Source: Geomesophilobacter sediminis (GTDB taxonomy: Bacteria; Desulfobacterota; Desulfuromonadia; Geobacterales; Geobacteraceae). Taken from it: a DNA stretch of 64,000 nt. The stretch is taken from contig NZ_JAEMHM010000005.1 of NCBI RefSeq assembly GCF_016458275.1, positions 186,001-250,000 of the forward strand. The letters are read 5' to 3'. How positions within the stretch are numbered: position 1 is the first letter of the stretch; every line of letters starts with the position of its first letter. Shown here one piece after another: positions 1-7,798 of the stretch. The notes beneath the pieces are model-generated. The model worked only from the letters and a program-made list of their open reading frames with translations. It was not told the DNA's origin and did no database searches. A program made the translations under genes and the position numbers.

Positions 1-1569
1 GCTCCCCAGGGCGAGGTCGAGCATCCCCAGCACCCCGGTCATCGGGGTGCGCAGCTCGTGGCTCATGTTGGCCAAGAACTGGCTCTTGGTGCGGGTTGCC
101 GCCTCCGCCGCCTCCTTGGCCTGCAAAAGCTCGGTCTCGGCCACCTTGCGCGCCGTGATGTCGCGGATGACGCTGATCAGGGTGCGCTCCCCGCCGATGG
201 TCGCCCCCTGGGCACTCACCTCGACCGGAAACGTGCTCCCGTCCTTTCTGCAGTGCAGCGTCTCGAAGAGGAGCCCTTCGGCGTCGGCATGGGCCAGGTG
301 CGCCTCGGTCACCGCTCGTACCCCCGGGGCGCGCAGGTCGCTGATGGTCAGCTTCAGGATCTCGTCGTGGTCGTAGCCGTAGCTGCGCGCCGCGGCGGCG
401 TTTGCCTCAAGGATGCGGCCGTCGGAGCGCCGGACCACCAGGATGACGTCCCGGCTGTACCCCACCAGTAATTCGTAGCGCCGCAGGATGTCCTCGGCCT
501 TCTTCAACTCCGTGATGTCCTCGGAGAAGATGAGAATCCCCCCGACGTCCCCGGCCGCGTCGCGCCAGGGAATGATCTCCCACCGGATCCACTGCACCGA
601 GCCGTCCCGGCGCACCACCCGGTCACCCTCCGAGCGCAGCACCTCCCCCGCCATCCCGCGCCGGTGCGCCTCCCGCCACTTCGGGGGAAGCTCCGGGAAG
701 ATCTCGTAGTAACTCCTGCCGATCGGGTCGCTCCCCTCGATCCCGTAGCAGGCCAGCCAGCGCCGGCTCGCGTGCAGGTAGCGCATCGAGGTGTCGAACA
801 TGGCGAGCGCCGCCGGGGCGTGTTCGATGAAGAGCTGCAGGCGCTGGTCGCTTTCGGCGAGCGAAGTCATCAGGCGGTCCCGCTCGTTGAGCGCGCGGGC
901 GAGTTTGAGGTTGCTGTAGCTCAGACGGGAGAGGTGGTCGGCGAGCCGGATGAAAAAGGACATGCTCCGGTCCAGCGTCTCCCGGCTCAGCCGGGGGACC
1001 GCTTCCAGGGCGGCCAGGTAGCGCCTCTCGTCGAAGCCGTACCTCCTTGCCTGGGCGCGGAACAGGTCGTAGTCGATCGGTTCGTCGTCGAAGAAGAACT
1101 GCCCCATGAAGAAGTTGCCGAAGGCCCGGTTGCCGATCATGACCGGGGTGGCCACGTCCCACATGTGGTTTTGGCACTTGTAGAGCTTGTAATTGCCGTG
1201 GGCGACCCCGGCGGTGAGCTGGGTGTCGCTCTCGATGCAGTTTTTACAGGTAGCCGGGTGGATCCGGTGGAACTGGGTGCAGATCTCCTGCCACCCCACC
1301 CCGATCAGCACCTTCCCTTTGACGTCGATGAGCGCCATCGGCATCCGGGTCAGGTGGTAGAAGTCGTCGACCAGCCCCCGAAGGGCCGGGACGTCGATGA
1401 TCTCCTCCAGGTCGAGCTCCCCCAGCTCCAGCTCGGAGAGCCCCTCGTCCCGGAACGGGGCCGGCTCCGGCAGGCAGCTGCCGGCGCAGAGGGGGCCCCC
1501 CTCGCGGGGGGGGACGCCGGAGACGGAGACGCTCTCGACAGGGGTCGCTTTTTCCGATCGTCGGATCAT
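1..1569 (-). CDS. PocR-PAS sensor histidine kinase (3' end cut by window edge)
   Basis: Reading the minus strand from the ATG at 1569 gives 523 codons with no stop before the window edge, so the C-terminus is missing. The first 200 residues look like a PocR-type sensory domain (motif [15 protein letters not shown], then ICTQFHR and a TCKNC cysteine pair), a ligand- or redox-sensing module of bacterial regulators. Two PAS domains follow (about 250-370 and 375-490), then a dimerisation helix with the phosphoacceptor in [18 protein letters not shown] lies 7 bases upstream of the start. No membrane segment is visible, so a cytoplasmic kinase is inferred. The HATPase domain, and perhaps a receiver, should lie outside the window. 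It is divergent from the next kinase. Confidence 0.85.
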   Translation of the reverse strand, partial: MIRRSEKATPVESVSVSGVPPREGGPLCAGSCLPEPAPFRDEGLSELELGELDLEEIIDVPALRGLVDDFYHLTRMPMALIDVKGKVLIGVGWQEICTQFHRIHPATCKNCIESDTQLTAGVAHGNYKLYKCQNHMWDVATPVMIGNRAFGNFFMGQFFFDDEPIDYDLFRAQARRYGFDERRYLAALEAVPRLSRETLDRSMSFFIRLADHLSRLSYSNLKLARALNERDRLMTSLAESDQRLQLFIEHAPAALAMFDTSMRYLHASRRWLACYGIEGSDPIGRSYYEIFPELPPKWREAHRRGMAGEVLRSEGDRVVRRDGSVQWIRWEIIPWRDAAGDVGGILIFSEDITELKKAEDILRRYELLVGYSRDVILVVRRSDGRILEANAAAARSYGYDHDEILKLTISDLRAPGVRAVTEAHLAHADAEGLLFETLHCRKDGSTFPVEVSAQGATIGGERTLISVIRDITARKVAETELLQAKEAAEAATRTKSQFLANMSHELRTPMTGVLGMLDLALGS

Positions 1570-1863
1570 GGATACTCCGGGAAAAACAAAAGGTGCGGGG
1601 GGTGGCAACAAAACAGTATCAGTCACCGGGGCGGGATGCAATTTGTAAGTTGATTTTCACTTATAAGAGTATATGATAATTCTCTGAGAAAGTCTGAAAA
1701 AGTAGGATCGCTGTCATAAGGAAAGCGGATGACTCGCTGTGCCATTCACTGCTGGCACAAGAGTCGGCTTTCCATGTAATTGAAGGTTCGGTCGATCGCC
1801 AAGGTGCTTCAACTTCCCGATGTCCTGGCAGAGCAGCCAGCGGCAATGGTAACAGGACCGACC

Positions 1864-4800
1864 ATGACGACTTCGCCAGATGCCAGCCCCGCCCGGCGCC
1901 TCAAAGATTGCGTCGTCCCCTTTGTTCTACTGGTCACCCTGGGGGTTGCCGGCAATTACTTCAAATTCCCCGTTTTCCTCAATATCGACTTCATCTTCGG
2001 CTCCATCTTCGCCTTCCTCGCGCTGCAGTTCCTGGGTCCTCTCCCCGGCATCGTCGCCGCGGCGCTCATTTCCGGCTATACCGTCGTTCTCTGGAACCAC
2101 CCCTACGCCGTCCTCATCCTGACCGCGGAGGTCGCCGCGGTCGGCTGGCTGGTAAACCGGCGCAAGGTGACCCTGGTGTTTGCCGATCTCCTCTACTGGC
2201 TCGTGCTGGGGATGCCGCTGGTGTACCTCTGCTACCACGGCGCCATGCACATCCCCTTGAGCAACACCTACCTCACCATGACCAAGCAGGCGATCAACGG
2301 CGTGACCAACGCGCTGGTGGCCCGCCTCATCTATACCGGGTACCGGCTCGCGACCCGAAGCGAGTTCACCTCCTACCGGGACATCGTCTACAACCTCCTC
2401 GCCTTCTTCGCCCTGGCCCCGACCCTGCTCCTTTTGGCCCTCGGCAGCCGCTCCGACTTCGCCGAGGCCGACCTGGGAATCCGCCAGTCGCTTTTGCAGG
2501 ACATCTCCCTGGACCGCCAGCGCCTGGACACCTGGGTCGCGAACCGGAAGTGGCCCATCATCTCGCTCGCCGAACGGGCGGCGAAAACCGGGGCGTCCGC
2601 TATGCAGCCGTTTCTGGAGCAGACCCGGAGGGGGGACGGCAACTTCCTGCGCATCGGCCTTTTGGACCGGGACGCGATCACCGTAGCCTTCGCCCCACGG
2701 GCCGACGAGCTGGGGCACAGCAACCTGGGACGGAGCTTCGCCGACCGCCCCTTCATCCCGGTCCTTAAGGAACGGCTCAAGCCGATGCTCTCGGAGATGG
2801 TCATGGGGCGCATCGGGCCCCCGAAGCCGGTGGTCAGCGTCGTCGCCCCGGTCGTCGCCGGCGGCCGGTACGCAGGGTATACGATCGGCGTGTTGTCGCT
2901 GGACCAGGTGCGTGCCTACCTGGCCCGCAGCACCGAGCACGGGGGCAAGCTCTACACCCTGATCGACAAAAACGGCAACGTGATCATGACCAACCGCAGC
3001 GACCAGAAGGTGATGAGCCGGTTCACCCGTTCCGAGGGGACGCTCCAGCGGCTGGACCCGCAGATCAGCCAGTGGATCCCGAAACTTCCCCCCACCACCC
3101 CCGCCTCAGAGCGCTGGAAGAAATCGTTCTATGTCACCGAAGCGACCGTCGGGGACCTGGCGGAATGGAAGCTGATCCTGGAACAGCCGATCGCCCCCCT
3201 GCAAAAGGCGATCTTCGACAAGTACACCGGGAAGCTGCTGGTGCAGTTGCTGATCCTTTTCGGCGCGCTCGCCCTCGCCGAGGCGCTCAGCCGGGCCTTG
3301 ATCGCGACGCTGCACCGGCTCCAGGCGATCACCCGGGACCTCCCCGCCCAGGTCGCCCGGGGCTCCGGCATCGACTGGCCCAGCAGCGGGGTGCTCGAGG
3401 CGCACCGCCTGATCGACAACTTCCAGGACGCCTCCGAGACGCTCGCCACCCAGTTCTGGGAGATCCAGCAGATCAACGAGACCCTGGAGCAGCACGTCGA
3501 GGAGCGGACCCACGAGCTGAGCGTCCTGCGCGACGAGCTCGACGTGATCCTCACCAACGCCCCCATCGGGATCGCCAAGGTGGTGGACCGGAAGATGGTC
3601 TGGAGCAACCGCAAGTTCGGCGAGATGTTCCGCAGGGGGAGTGCGGGACCGGACGCCCCCCTGGCACCCGAGACGGCGTTGGAGCGGCTGGAGCAGGAGG
3701 GGAGCGCACTGCTCACCGAGGGGCTCGTCTTCGAGGCGGAACGGGAACTCCCCGGGGGGGACGGCACCATCCTGACCCGTTTCGTCGGGCGGGCCATCGA
3801 CCCCTTCGATCCGGCCCGGGGAACCATCTGGCTTGCCGAGGACGTGACCCGGCGCCGCGAAGCCGAGGCGGAAAAGCTTGCCTTCGAGCAACAGTGCCAG
3901 GAGACCCAGCGCCTGGAGAGCCTGGGGGTTTTGGCCGGCGGCATCGCCCACGACTTCAACAACATCCTCGCGGTCATCATCGGGAACTGTTCGCTCGCGC
4001 GGATGGCGCCGGAAAAGACCGAGCAGCACTTGGGCGAGATCGAGAAGGCGGCGGAGCGGGCGGCGGCGCTTTGCCGCCAGATGCTGGAATATGCCGGCCA
4101 CAGCCAGAGCGCCAAAAGCGAGATCGACCTGCGGACCGTGGTGCAGGACATGGTGGAGATGCTCGGGGCGGCGGGAGCCAAGAACGTCCAGATCCGGTCG
4201 AGGATCGAGCCGGTCCCGCCGGTGCACGGCGATGCGAGCCAGATCCGGCAGATCGTGCTGAACCTCGTCATCAACGGGACCGAAGCGATCGGGGAGGCGC
4301 AGGGGGAAATCGAGGTGGCGCTCGCGCCGTGGGTGATCGATGCGGCCCATCCCGAGAAGGACCACGTGGGGCGGCCGATCCTGCCGGGACGCTACGTCCG
4401 CCTGGAGGTGACCGACAACGGCTGCGGCATGAACGAGGAGACCCGGCGCCACATCTTCGAGCCGTTTTTCAGCACCAAGTTCACCGGGCGTGGCCTCGGG
4501 CTGTCGGCGACCCTCGGCATCATCTCGGGGCACAGCGGGGCGCTGCAGGTGAAGAGCGCGCCGGGCCAGGGGAGCTCCTTCCGGATCTATCTCCCGGCGC
4601 GTCCCGGCGGGGCAGCGGGGACCGGAATCCCGACCCTCCCGGTGCGTCCGGCCGCACCGTGGCGGGGGAGCGGCACCATACTGCTCGTCGAGGACGAGGA
4701 CCAGGTGCGGGACATCGCGCGGACCATCCTCGCCAGCTTCGGGTACGAGGTGGTGGAGGCGACCAACGGGCAGGAGGCGCTGGAGTGGTACCGGGCCGCC

Positions 4801-5031
4801 TGCGACCGGATCAACCTGGTCATCACCGACATCGGGATGCCGGTGATGGACGGGTACCAGCTCTTCTTCGAGCTGAAAAAGATCAACCCGGAGCTCCCGA
4901 TCATCGTCTCCAGCGGCTTCGGCGACAAGGGGATCACCAGCCGCATTCCCAAGGAGGATCTGGCGGGGCTGATCACCAAGCCGTACACCCCAAGCCAGCT
5001 CCAGGAGCTTTTGCGCGGGATCGGAAGCTGA
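1864..5031 (+). CDS. Membrane-bound hybrid sensor histidine kinase (multi-TM, Cache, PAS, HisKA, HATPase, REC)
   Basis: About 1055 residues. Residues 10-220 hold several hydrophobic helices, a polytopic sensor resembling MASE-type regions. An extracytoplasmic Cache-like domain (about 225-450) and another membrane helix follow. Then come a coiled coil, a PAS domain, HisKA with the phosphoacceptor in GGIAHDFNNILA, an HATPase domain (VTDNGCGMNEE, GRGLGLSATLG) and a C-terminal receiver whose aspartate is in ITDIGMPVMDG. The longest frame begins at a TTG at 1780. ATG 1864 is preferred because AGGA sits 6 bases upstream; ATG 1846 is possible. The intramolecular receiver suggests a phosphorelay, but no partner regulator is adjacent. 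The signal sensed is unknown. Confidence 0.88.
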   Translation: MTTSPDASPARRLKDCVVPFVLLVTLGVAGNYFKFPVFLNIDFIFGSIFAFLALQFLGPLPGIVAAALISGYTVVLWNHPYAVLILTAEVAAVGWLVNRRKVTLVFADLLYWLVLGMPLVYLCYHGAMHIPLSNTYLTMTKQAINGVTNALVARLIYTGYRLATRSEFTSYRDIVYNLLAFFALAPTLLLLALGSRSDFAEADLGIRQSLLQDISLDRQRLDTWVANRKWPIISLAERAAKTGASAMQPFLEQTRRGDGNFLRIGLLDRDAITVAFAPRADELGHSNLGRSFADRPFIPVLKERLKPMLSEMVMGRIGPPKPVVSVVAPVVAGGRYAGYTIGVLSLDQVRAYLARSTEHGGKLYTLIDKNGNVIMTNRSDQKVMSRFTRSEGTLQRLDPQISQWIPKLPPTTPASERWKKSFYVTEATVGDLAEWKLILEQPIAPLQKAIFDKYTGKLLVQLLILFGALALAEALSRALIATLHRLQAITRDLPAQVARGSGIDWPSSGVLEAHRLIDNFQDASETLATQFWEIQQINETLEQHVEERTHELSVLRDELDVILTNAPIGIAKVVDRKMVWSNRKFGEMFRRGSAGPDAPLAPETALERLEQEGSALLTEGLVFEAERELPGGDGTILTRFVGRAIDPFDPARGTIWLAEDVTRRREAEAEKLAFEQQCQETQRLESLGVLAGGIAHDFNNILAVIIGNCSLARMAPEKTEQHLGEIEKAAERAAALCRQMLEYAGHSQSAKSEIDLRTVVQDMVEMLGAAGAKNVQIRSRIEPVPPVHGDASQIRQIVLNLVINGTEAIGEAQGEIEVALAPWVIDAAHPEKDHVGRPILPGRYVRLEVTDNGCGMNEETRRHIFEPFFSTKFTGRGLGLSATLGIISGHSGALQVKSAPGQGSSFRIYLPARPGGAAGTGIPTLPVRPAAPWRGSGTILLVEDEDQVRDIARTILASFGYEVVEATNGQEALEWYRAACDRINLVITDIGMPVMDGYQLFFELKKINPELPIIVSSGFGDKGITSRIPKEDLAGLITKPYTPSQLQELLRGIGS

Positions 5032-5038
5032 CGAAGGG

Positions 5039-5153
5039 GTGAAGTCCACCTTTGCGAAGGGGGATTTGCCCTAAGGTTCAGCCCTTACGAGAGTTAGAAC
5101 CGAGAACCTAAAGGCAAATCCCCCCTCCCCCCTTGCCAAAGGGGGGAGCAAAG
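5039..5153. repeat. Palindromic intergenic repeat, family A (copy 1)
   Basis: A GC-rich element with inverted arms built on CCCCCTTTGCCAAAGGGGGG and GGCAAATCCCCCCTCC, centred on a less conserved spacer containing AGGTTC...GAGAGTTAGAAC. Related copies lie at about 17786-17830, 50322-50375, 56309-56400 and 63713-63850. The copy at 63.7 kb matches in order and spacing. All copies are intergenic. It is MITE- or REP-like; no transposase belonging to it is in the window. Confidence 0.75.
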
Positions 5154-5182
5154 GACAGACCTTCTTTGGGGAGATAGCTTCG

Positions 5183-5227
5183 CTGACGCAAAAGGCCCCG
5201 GTGATCCCACCGGGGCCCTTTTGCGTC
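5183..5227. terminator. Bidirectional rho-independent terminator
   Basis: Long near-perfect hairpin with arms CGCAAAAGGCCCCGGTG and CACCGGGGCCCTTTTGCG and A/T tracts on both sides. It lies between the convergent kinase (ends 5031) and the exoribonuclease gene (ends 5244), so it can serve both. Confidence 0.9.
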
Positions 5228-5243
5228 AGCGCTTGTTTGGCCT

Positions 5244-6269
5244 TCAAAACTGCCGCAGGTACTGTTCGAGCACCGCCGGGTGGACGTTTTCCAGCATCAC
5301 CTCCCAGGCCTCGCGCAGTGCCTCGGCATCGCGCAGCGCGTGGTGTGGCGTGGAACGCCTCAGCGCCTGTTTCCGGGACTCCAGAAGCTTGGGCGCGAGT
5401 TCGGGAAACCCTTCCGCGTAGAAGTTCAGCGGTTCGGGAACCAGGTTCGCGGGAAGGACGCCCCCCATCAGGTCCTTCATCAGGGGCCAGTCGTAGCGCG
5501 GCGCGTCGGTCACCACCCGGACCGGGACCGCGTGCCCGGCCAGCCACGCCGTCAGGCGCCGCCCGGCGTAATAGCGCTCCTGGAAGAAGTCCCCCCCCAC
5601 CAGCTGCGGCAGGACCTGCTCCCGGACGAAATCGGAGCAGCTCTCCCGGCTCCAGCCGTTGCTGAGCTCGACATAAAAACGCTCCCCCTTTTCCGATACC
5701 AGCCCGATGCTGATCAGCTGCGGGTAGTCGAGATCGGTGAACTCGGTGTCCATGAAGATCACCTCGGGGCGCCCCCCGGCGCAGACGTGCGCGTCGGAGC
5801 GGGCGACGCGGCGGATCTTCGCGTCGGCATCGCAAAGGGTCTTGGCGAACCCGGGGCCGATGCGCAGCAGACCGGGGGCGCCGCAGATCTCGCAGGTCCG
5901 GGCGGCCTGCCGCTCCGCCTCCCGCGCCAGTTCCTTCACGATGTGGGATGAGGTGTTGAGTCTCAGGAAGAGCCCCCCCAGCTTCCCCTCGGCGCGGCAG
6001 GTGGTGCCGCGCGGCATGCCGAGCTGTTCCAGCGCCTCGATGGCGGCGCAAAGATCCCACACGATCGGGAACCACCCCTCGCTGCACTCCACCCCGCTCC
6101 CCGGGGGCTCCAGCAAGCGCGGGAAGCGCTCCAAAAGCGCGGACCGGGTGATACCCGACTGGGGCGGCGGCGGGTTCACCCGCGGCAGGCAGGCCCTTTC
6201 GAAACCGTCCTTCACCGCCAGGATCGCCTTGACCGTCGTCATCATGCAGTGTCTGAGCAAACCTGCCAC
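5244..6269 (-). CDS. DEDD-family 3'-5' exoribonuclease with an N-terminal phage-type Cys domain
   Basis: About 341 residues. The C-terminal half matches the Rv2179c-like 3'-5' exoribonuclease fold: VIFMDTEFTDLDYPQ supplies the first acidic pair, VTDAPRYDWPLM the next aspartate and STPHHALRDAEAL the His/Asp of DEDDh nucleases. The N-terminal half (CSEGWFPIVWDLC ... ARTCEICGAPGLLR ... KTLCD) resembles a small Cys-motif domain common in phage and proteobacterial hypothetical proteins. The frame stays open to 6482, but that stretch is Pro/Ser/Gly-rich and overlaps the lipoprotein gene below out of frame. It is therefore excluded. GTG 6269 has GAGG 6 bases upstream; ATG 6245 is the alternative. 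Likely cytoplasmic RNA processing; the substrate is unknown. Confidence 0.75.
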   Translation of the reverse strand: MAGLLRHCMMTTVKAILAVKDGFERACLPRVNPPPPQSGITRSALLERFPRLLEPPGSGVECSEGWFPIVWDLCAAIEALEQLGMPRGTTCRAEGKLGGLFLRLNTSSHIVKELAREAERQAARTCEICGAPGLLRIGPGFAKTLCDADAKIRRVARSDAHVCAGGRPEVIFMDTEFTDLDYPQLISIGLVSEKGERFYVELSNGWSRESCSDFVREQVLPQLVGGDFFQERYYAGRRLTAWLAGHAVPVRVVTDAPRYDWPLMKDLMGGVLPANLVPEPLNFYAEGFPELAPKLLESRKQALRRSTPHHALRDAEALREAWEVMLENVHPAVLEQYLRQF

Positions 6270-6420
6270 TTCGAACCTCGTAGCGCCGCTCGGGGTGCTG
6301 CCGGACGCGGACCGAACCGGCCCGGACCCCGGGTCGGGACTCCCGCTCCCCCGCCCGCTCGGCGAACTGACGGGGCGCGGCTCCCCCCGGCTCGGGGAAG
6401 CCGCCGGGACCGCTCCCGGG

Positions 6421-6582
6421 TCAGCGGCGCCCTTCGTGCTCGCCGCCGTGCCAGTCTCCGCGTTCTCCGTGATAATGGCCATGCCCGTGTCCCTCGTCGC
6501 CCCACCAGGGCCAGATCACGCACCCCGAAAGCATGCTGGAAAGTACCACAGCGGAAAGAATTACCTTGATCGTGCGTTTCAT
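6421..6582 (-). CDS. Small His-rich lipoprotein (53 aa)
   Basis: The ATG at 6582 is preceded by AAAGGAG. The translation is 53 residues: a basic start MKRTIKVIL, a hydrophobic stretch and a lipobox LSGC at residues 18-21. The mature part is CVIWPWWGDEGHGHGHYHGE followed by more Gly/His/Asp. This is a short outer-membrane or periplasmic lipoprotein with possible metal-binding histidines. It lies on the same strand as, and upstream of, the exoribonuclease gene and overlaps that gene's open upstream frame. This argues the exoribonuclease starts after 6421. The function is unknown. The signal peptide plus strong ribosome site make it a convincing gene despite its length. Confidence 0.75.
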   Translation of the reverse strand: MKRTIKVILSAVVLSSMLSGCVIWPWWGDEGHGHGHYHGERGDWHGGEHEGRR

Positions 6583-6667
6583 GTGCCGTTCTCCTTTCCG
6601 GGGGCCGCGTCGATGCCGGCCTCCAAAACCGATACTACTCCATCCGGAAGGAGAAAATGTGAATATT

Positions 6668-7384
6668 TCAGGCCGCGACGCGGCTTTTCAGGTCCTGGAT
6701 GATCTCGATCTGGCGCTGGTAGATGAAGCGCCCGATGAGGTTTTCCGCGCGGCTGTCCGGTCGCAGCTGAAAACTGCAGATCGGCCCCTCCTCCCCGTTG
6801 GCGATGGTCCGGACGAACGCGGCCGACACCGAGAGCATCGTCCCCAGCACCCCGAACGAGAGCTGGACCTCCCCCTCCGGGGTGACCGCCGGGGGCTCGG
6901 CGCACTGCACCGATATCCCGCAGCCGGAGATGTCCACGATGGTCCCGACGCTCTTGCTCTCCCGGCTGGAGAGGCAGACCGGCACCGGCTGGTCCAGCCG
7001 CACCCGGACCGCGTCGCGGCGTTCGGCCCGGATCTGGGCGTAGGCGAAGTTGTGCAGGATCACCGTCTTTTTGGTGACGTTGGCATAGGCGGCGTAGCAG
7101 TGCACCCCGAGCCCGTTGGGGAAGTGGGCGCTTTTGACCAGGGTCGAGTTGTCGCTCTTGATGACCATCGCCTGGTGCTCGTGCACCGCCAACTCCACGC
7201 TGTCCGCCTCGATCCCCACCACGGTCGCCGGGTAGCTCACCGGGACCTCGTGGTAGTAGTTGAGCAGGGTCAGATCCGGTTTGCGCCCTCCCGAGGCCAT
7301 CTCGGCAAAGACGTTCAGAATGGAAGCGGCATCTTGGGTGCCGTTTTCCAGGGTCACCAGCTGATAGGTATCTTTAGGGTTCAT
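6668..7384 (-). CDS. PilZ-domain cyclic-di-GMP-binding protein
   Basis: 238 residues from ATG 7384, which has GAGGAGAGG just upstream; the frame extends further to 7444 without support. The N-terminal half is a YcgR-like beta domain. The C-terminal half is PilZ: AERRDAVRVR supplies the RxxxR loop and TIVDISGCGISV the D/NxSxxG motif, the two sites that grip cyclic di-GMP. Cytoplasmic effector. It is divergent from the HDOD-GGDEF gene at 7.8 kb, which suggests shared second-messenger signalling. The output, whether motility, matrix or other, cannot be read from the sequence. Confidence 0.88.
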   Translation of the reverse strand: MNPKDTYQLVTLENGTQDAASILNVFAEMASGGRKPDLTLLNYYHEVPVSYPATVVGIEADSVELAVHEHQAMVIKSDNSTLVKSAHFPNGLGVHCYAAYANVTKKTVILHNFAYAQIRAERRDAVRVRLDQPVPVCLSSRESKSVGTIVDISGCGISVQCAEPPAVTPEGEVQLSFGVLGTMLSVSAAFVRTIANGEEGPICSFQLRPDSRAENLIGRFIYQRQIEIIQDLKSRVAA

Positions 7385-7468
7385 GGCAGCCTCTCCTCGC
7401 CTAGGTAGTTTCTTCCGTGCCTGCCGTGTCCCAGGATGGGACACCGTGACGGCCGTCTGCTCCGCCTG

Positions 7469-7690
7469 CCGGTTAAGGTTTCAGGATCAGTGCCAAAACG
7501 GCAACCGGCTGAAATCATTCACCGCCACCGGGTAGCCGAGCGAACAGGTGTCCCGAAAGCGGACATAGTGCGCCGCTGCGGGACGCCCGTCCCGGCCCGG
7601 GAGATCGGCCCCCTTGAGGGCACCGGGGACGGGGGCACGGGAAGAGACCGGCGCGGCGCCGAACGGTAACCTGCGGCGCCGCGCATTTTT
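7469..7690 (+). promoter_or_regulatory. Candidate structured leader with terminator, upstream of the HDOD-GGDEF gene
   Basis: This part of the 414-base space between divergent genes contains two interleaved inverted repeats: CCGGTT (7469-7474) with AACCGG (7503-7508), and TTTCAG (7479-7484) with CTGAAA (7509-7514). Around the loop sits a TGCC/GGCA mini-hairpin (7491-7503). This order is that of an H-type pseudoknot. Downstream is a hairpin with perfect 11-base arms at 7651-7661 and 7674-7684, followed by ATTTTT. No gene upstream on this strand needs a terminator, so attenuation of the gene at 7799 is inferred. No known riboswitch class was recognised. Confidence 0.4.
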
Positions 7691-7798
7691 CATTAAAGAT
7701 TTGCCCGGACCGTTCCGATAAACCCCAAATCCCGCCCGAACTGCACGGGATTTTTTTTCGCGAACGCACCACCTGATCCAGGAGGAAACCAACGGTCT

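Noticed and set aside
1751-1770. Sigma-54 promoter at TGGCACAAGAGTCGG
   Set aside because: The -24 half matches but the -12 TTGC is missing at the required spacing.
3106-5049. 647-codon minus-strand frame across the first hybrid kinase
   Set aside because: Shadow frame, Pro/Arg/Gly-rich, no domains.
6270-6482. N-terminal extension of the exoribonuclease
   Set aside because: Low-complexity Pro/Ser/Gly, overlaps a better-supported lipoprotein gene in another frame.
7487-7693. Minus-strand frame ending NDFSRLPFWH between the PilZ and HDOD-GGDEF genes
   Set aside because: Looks partly protein-like but has no ribosome site and starts within the terminator hairpin. It remains the main alternative to the leader-RNA interpretation.
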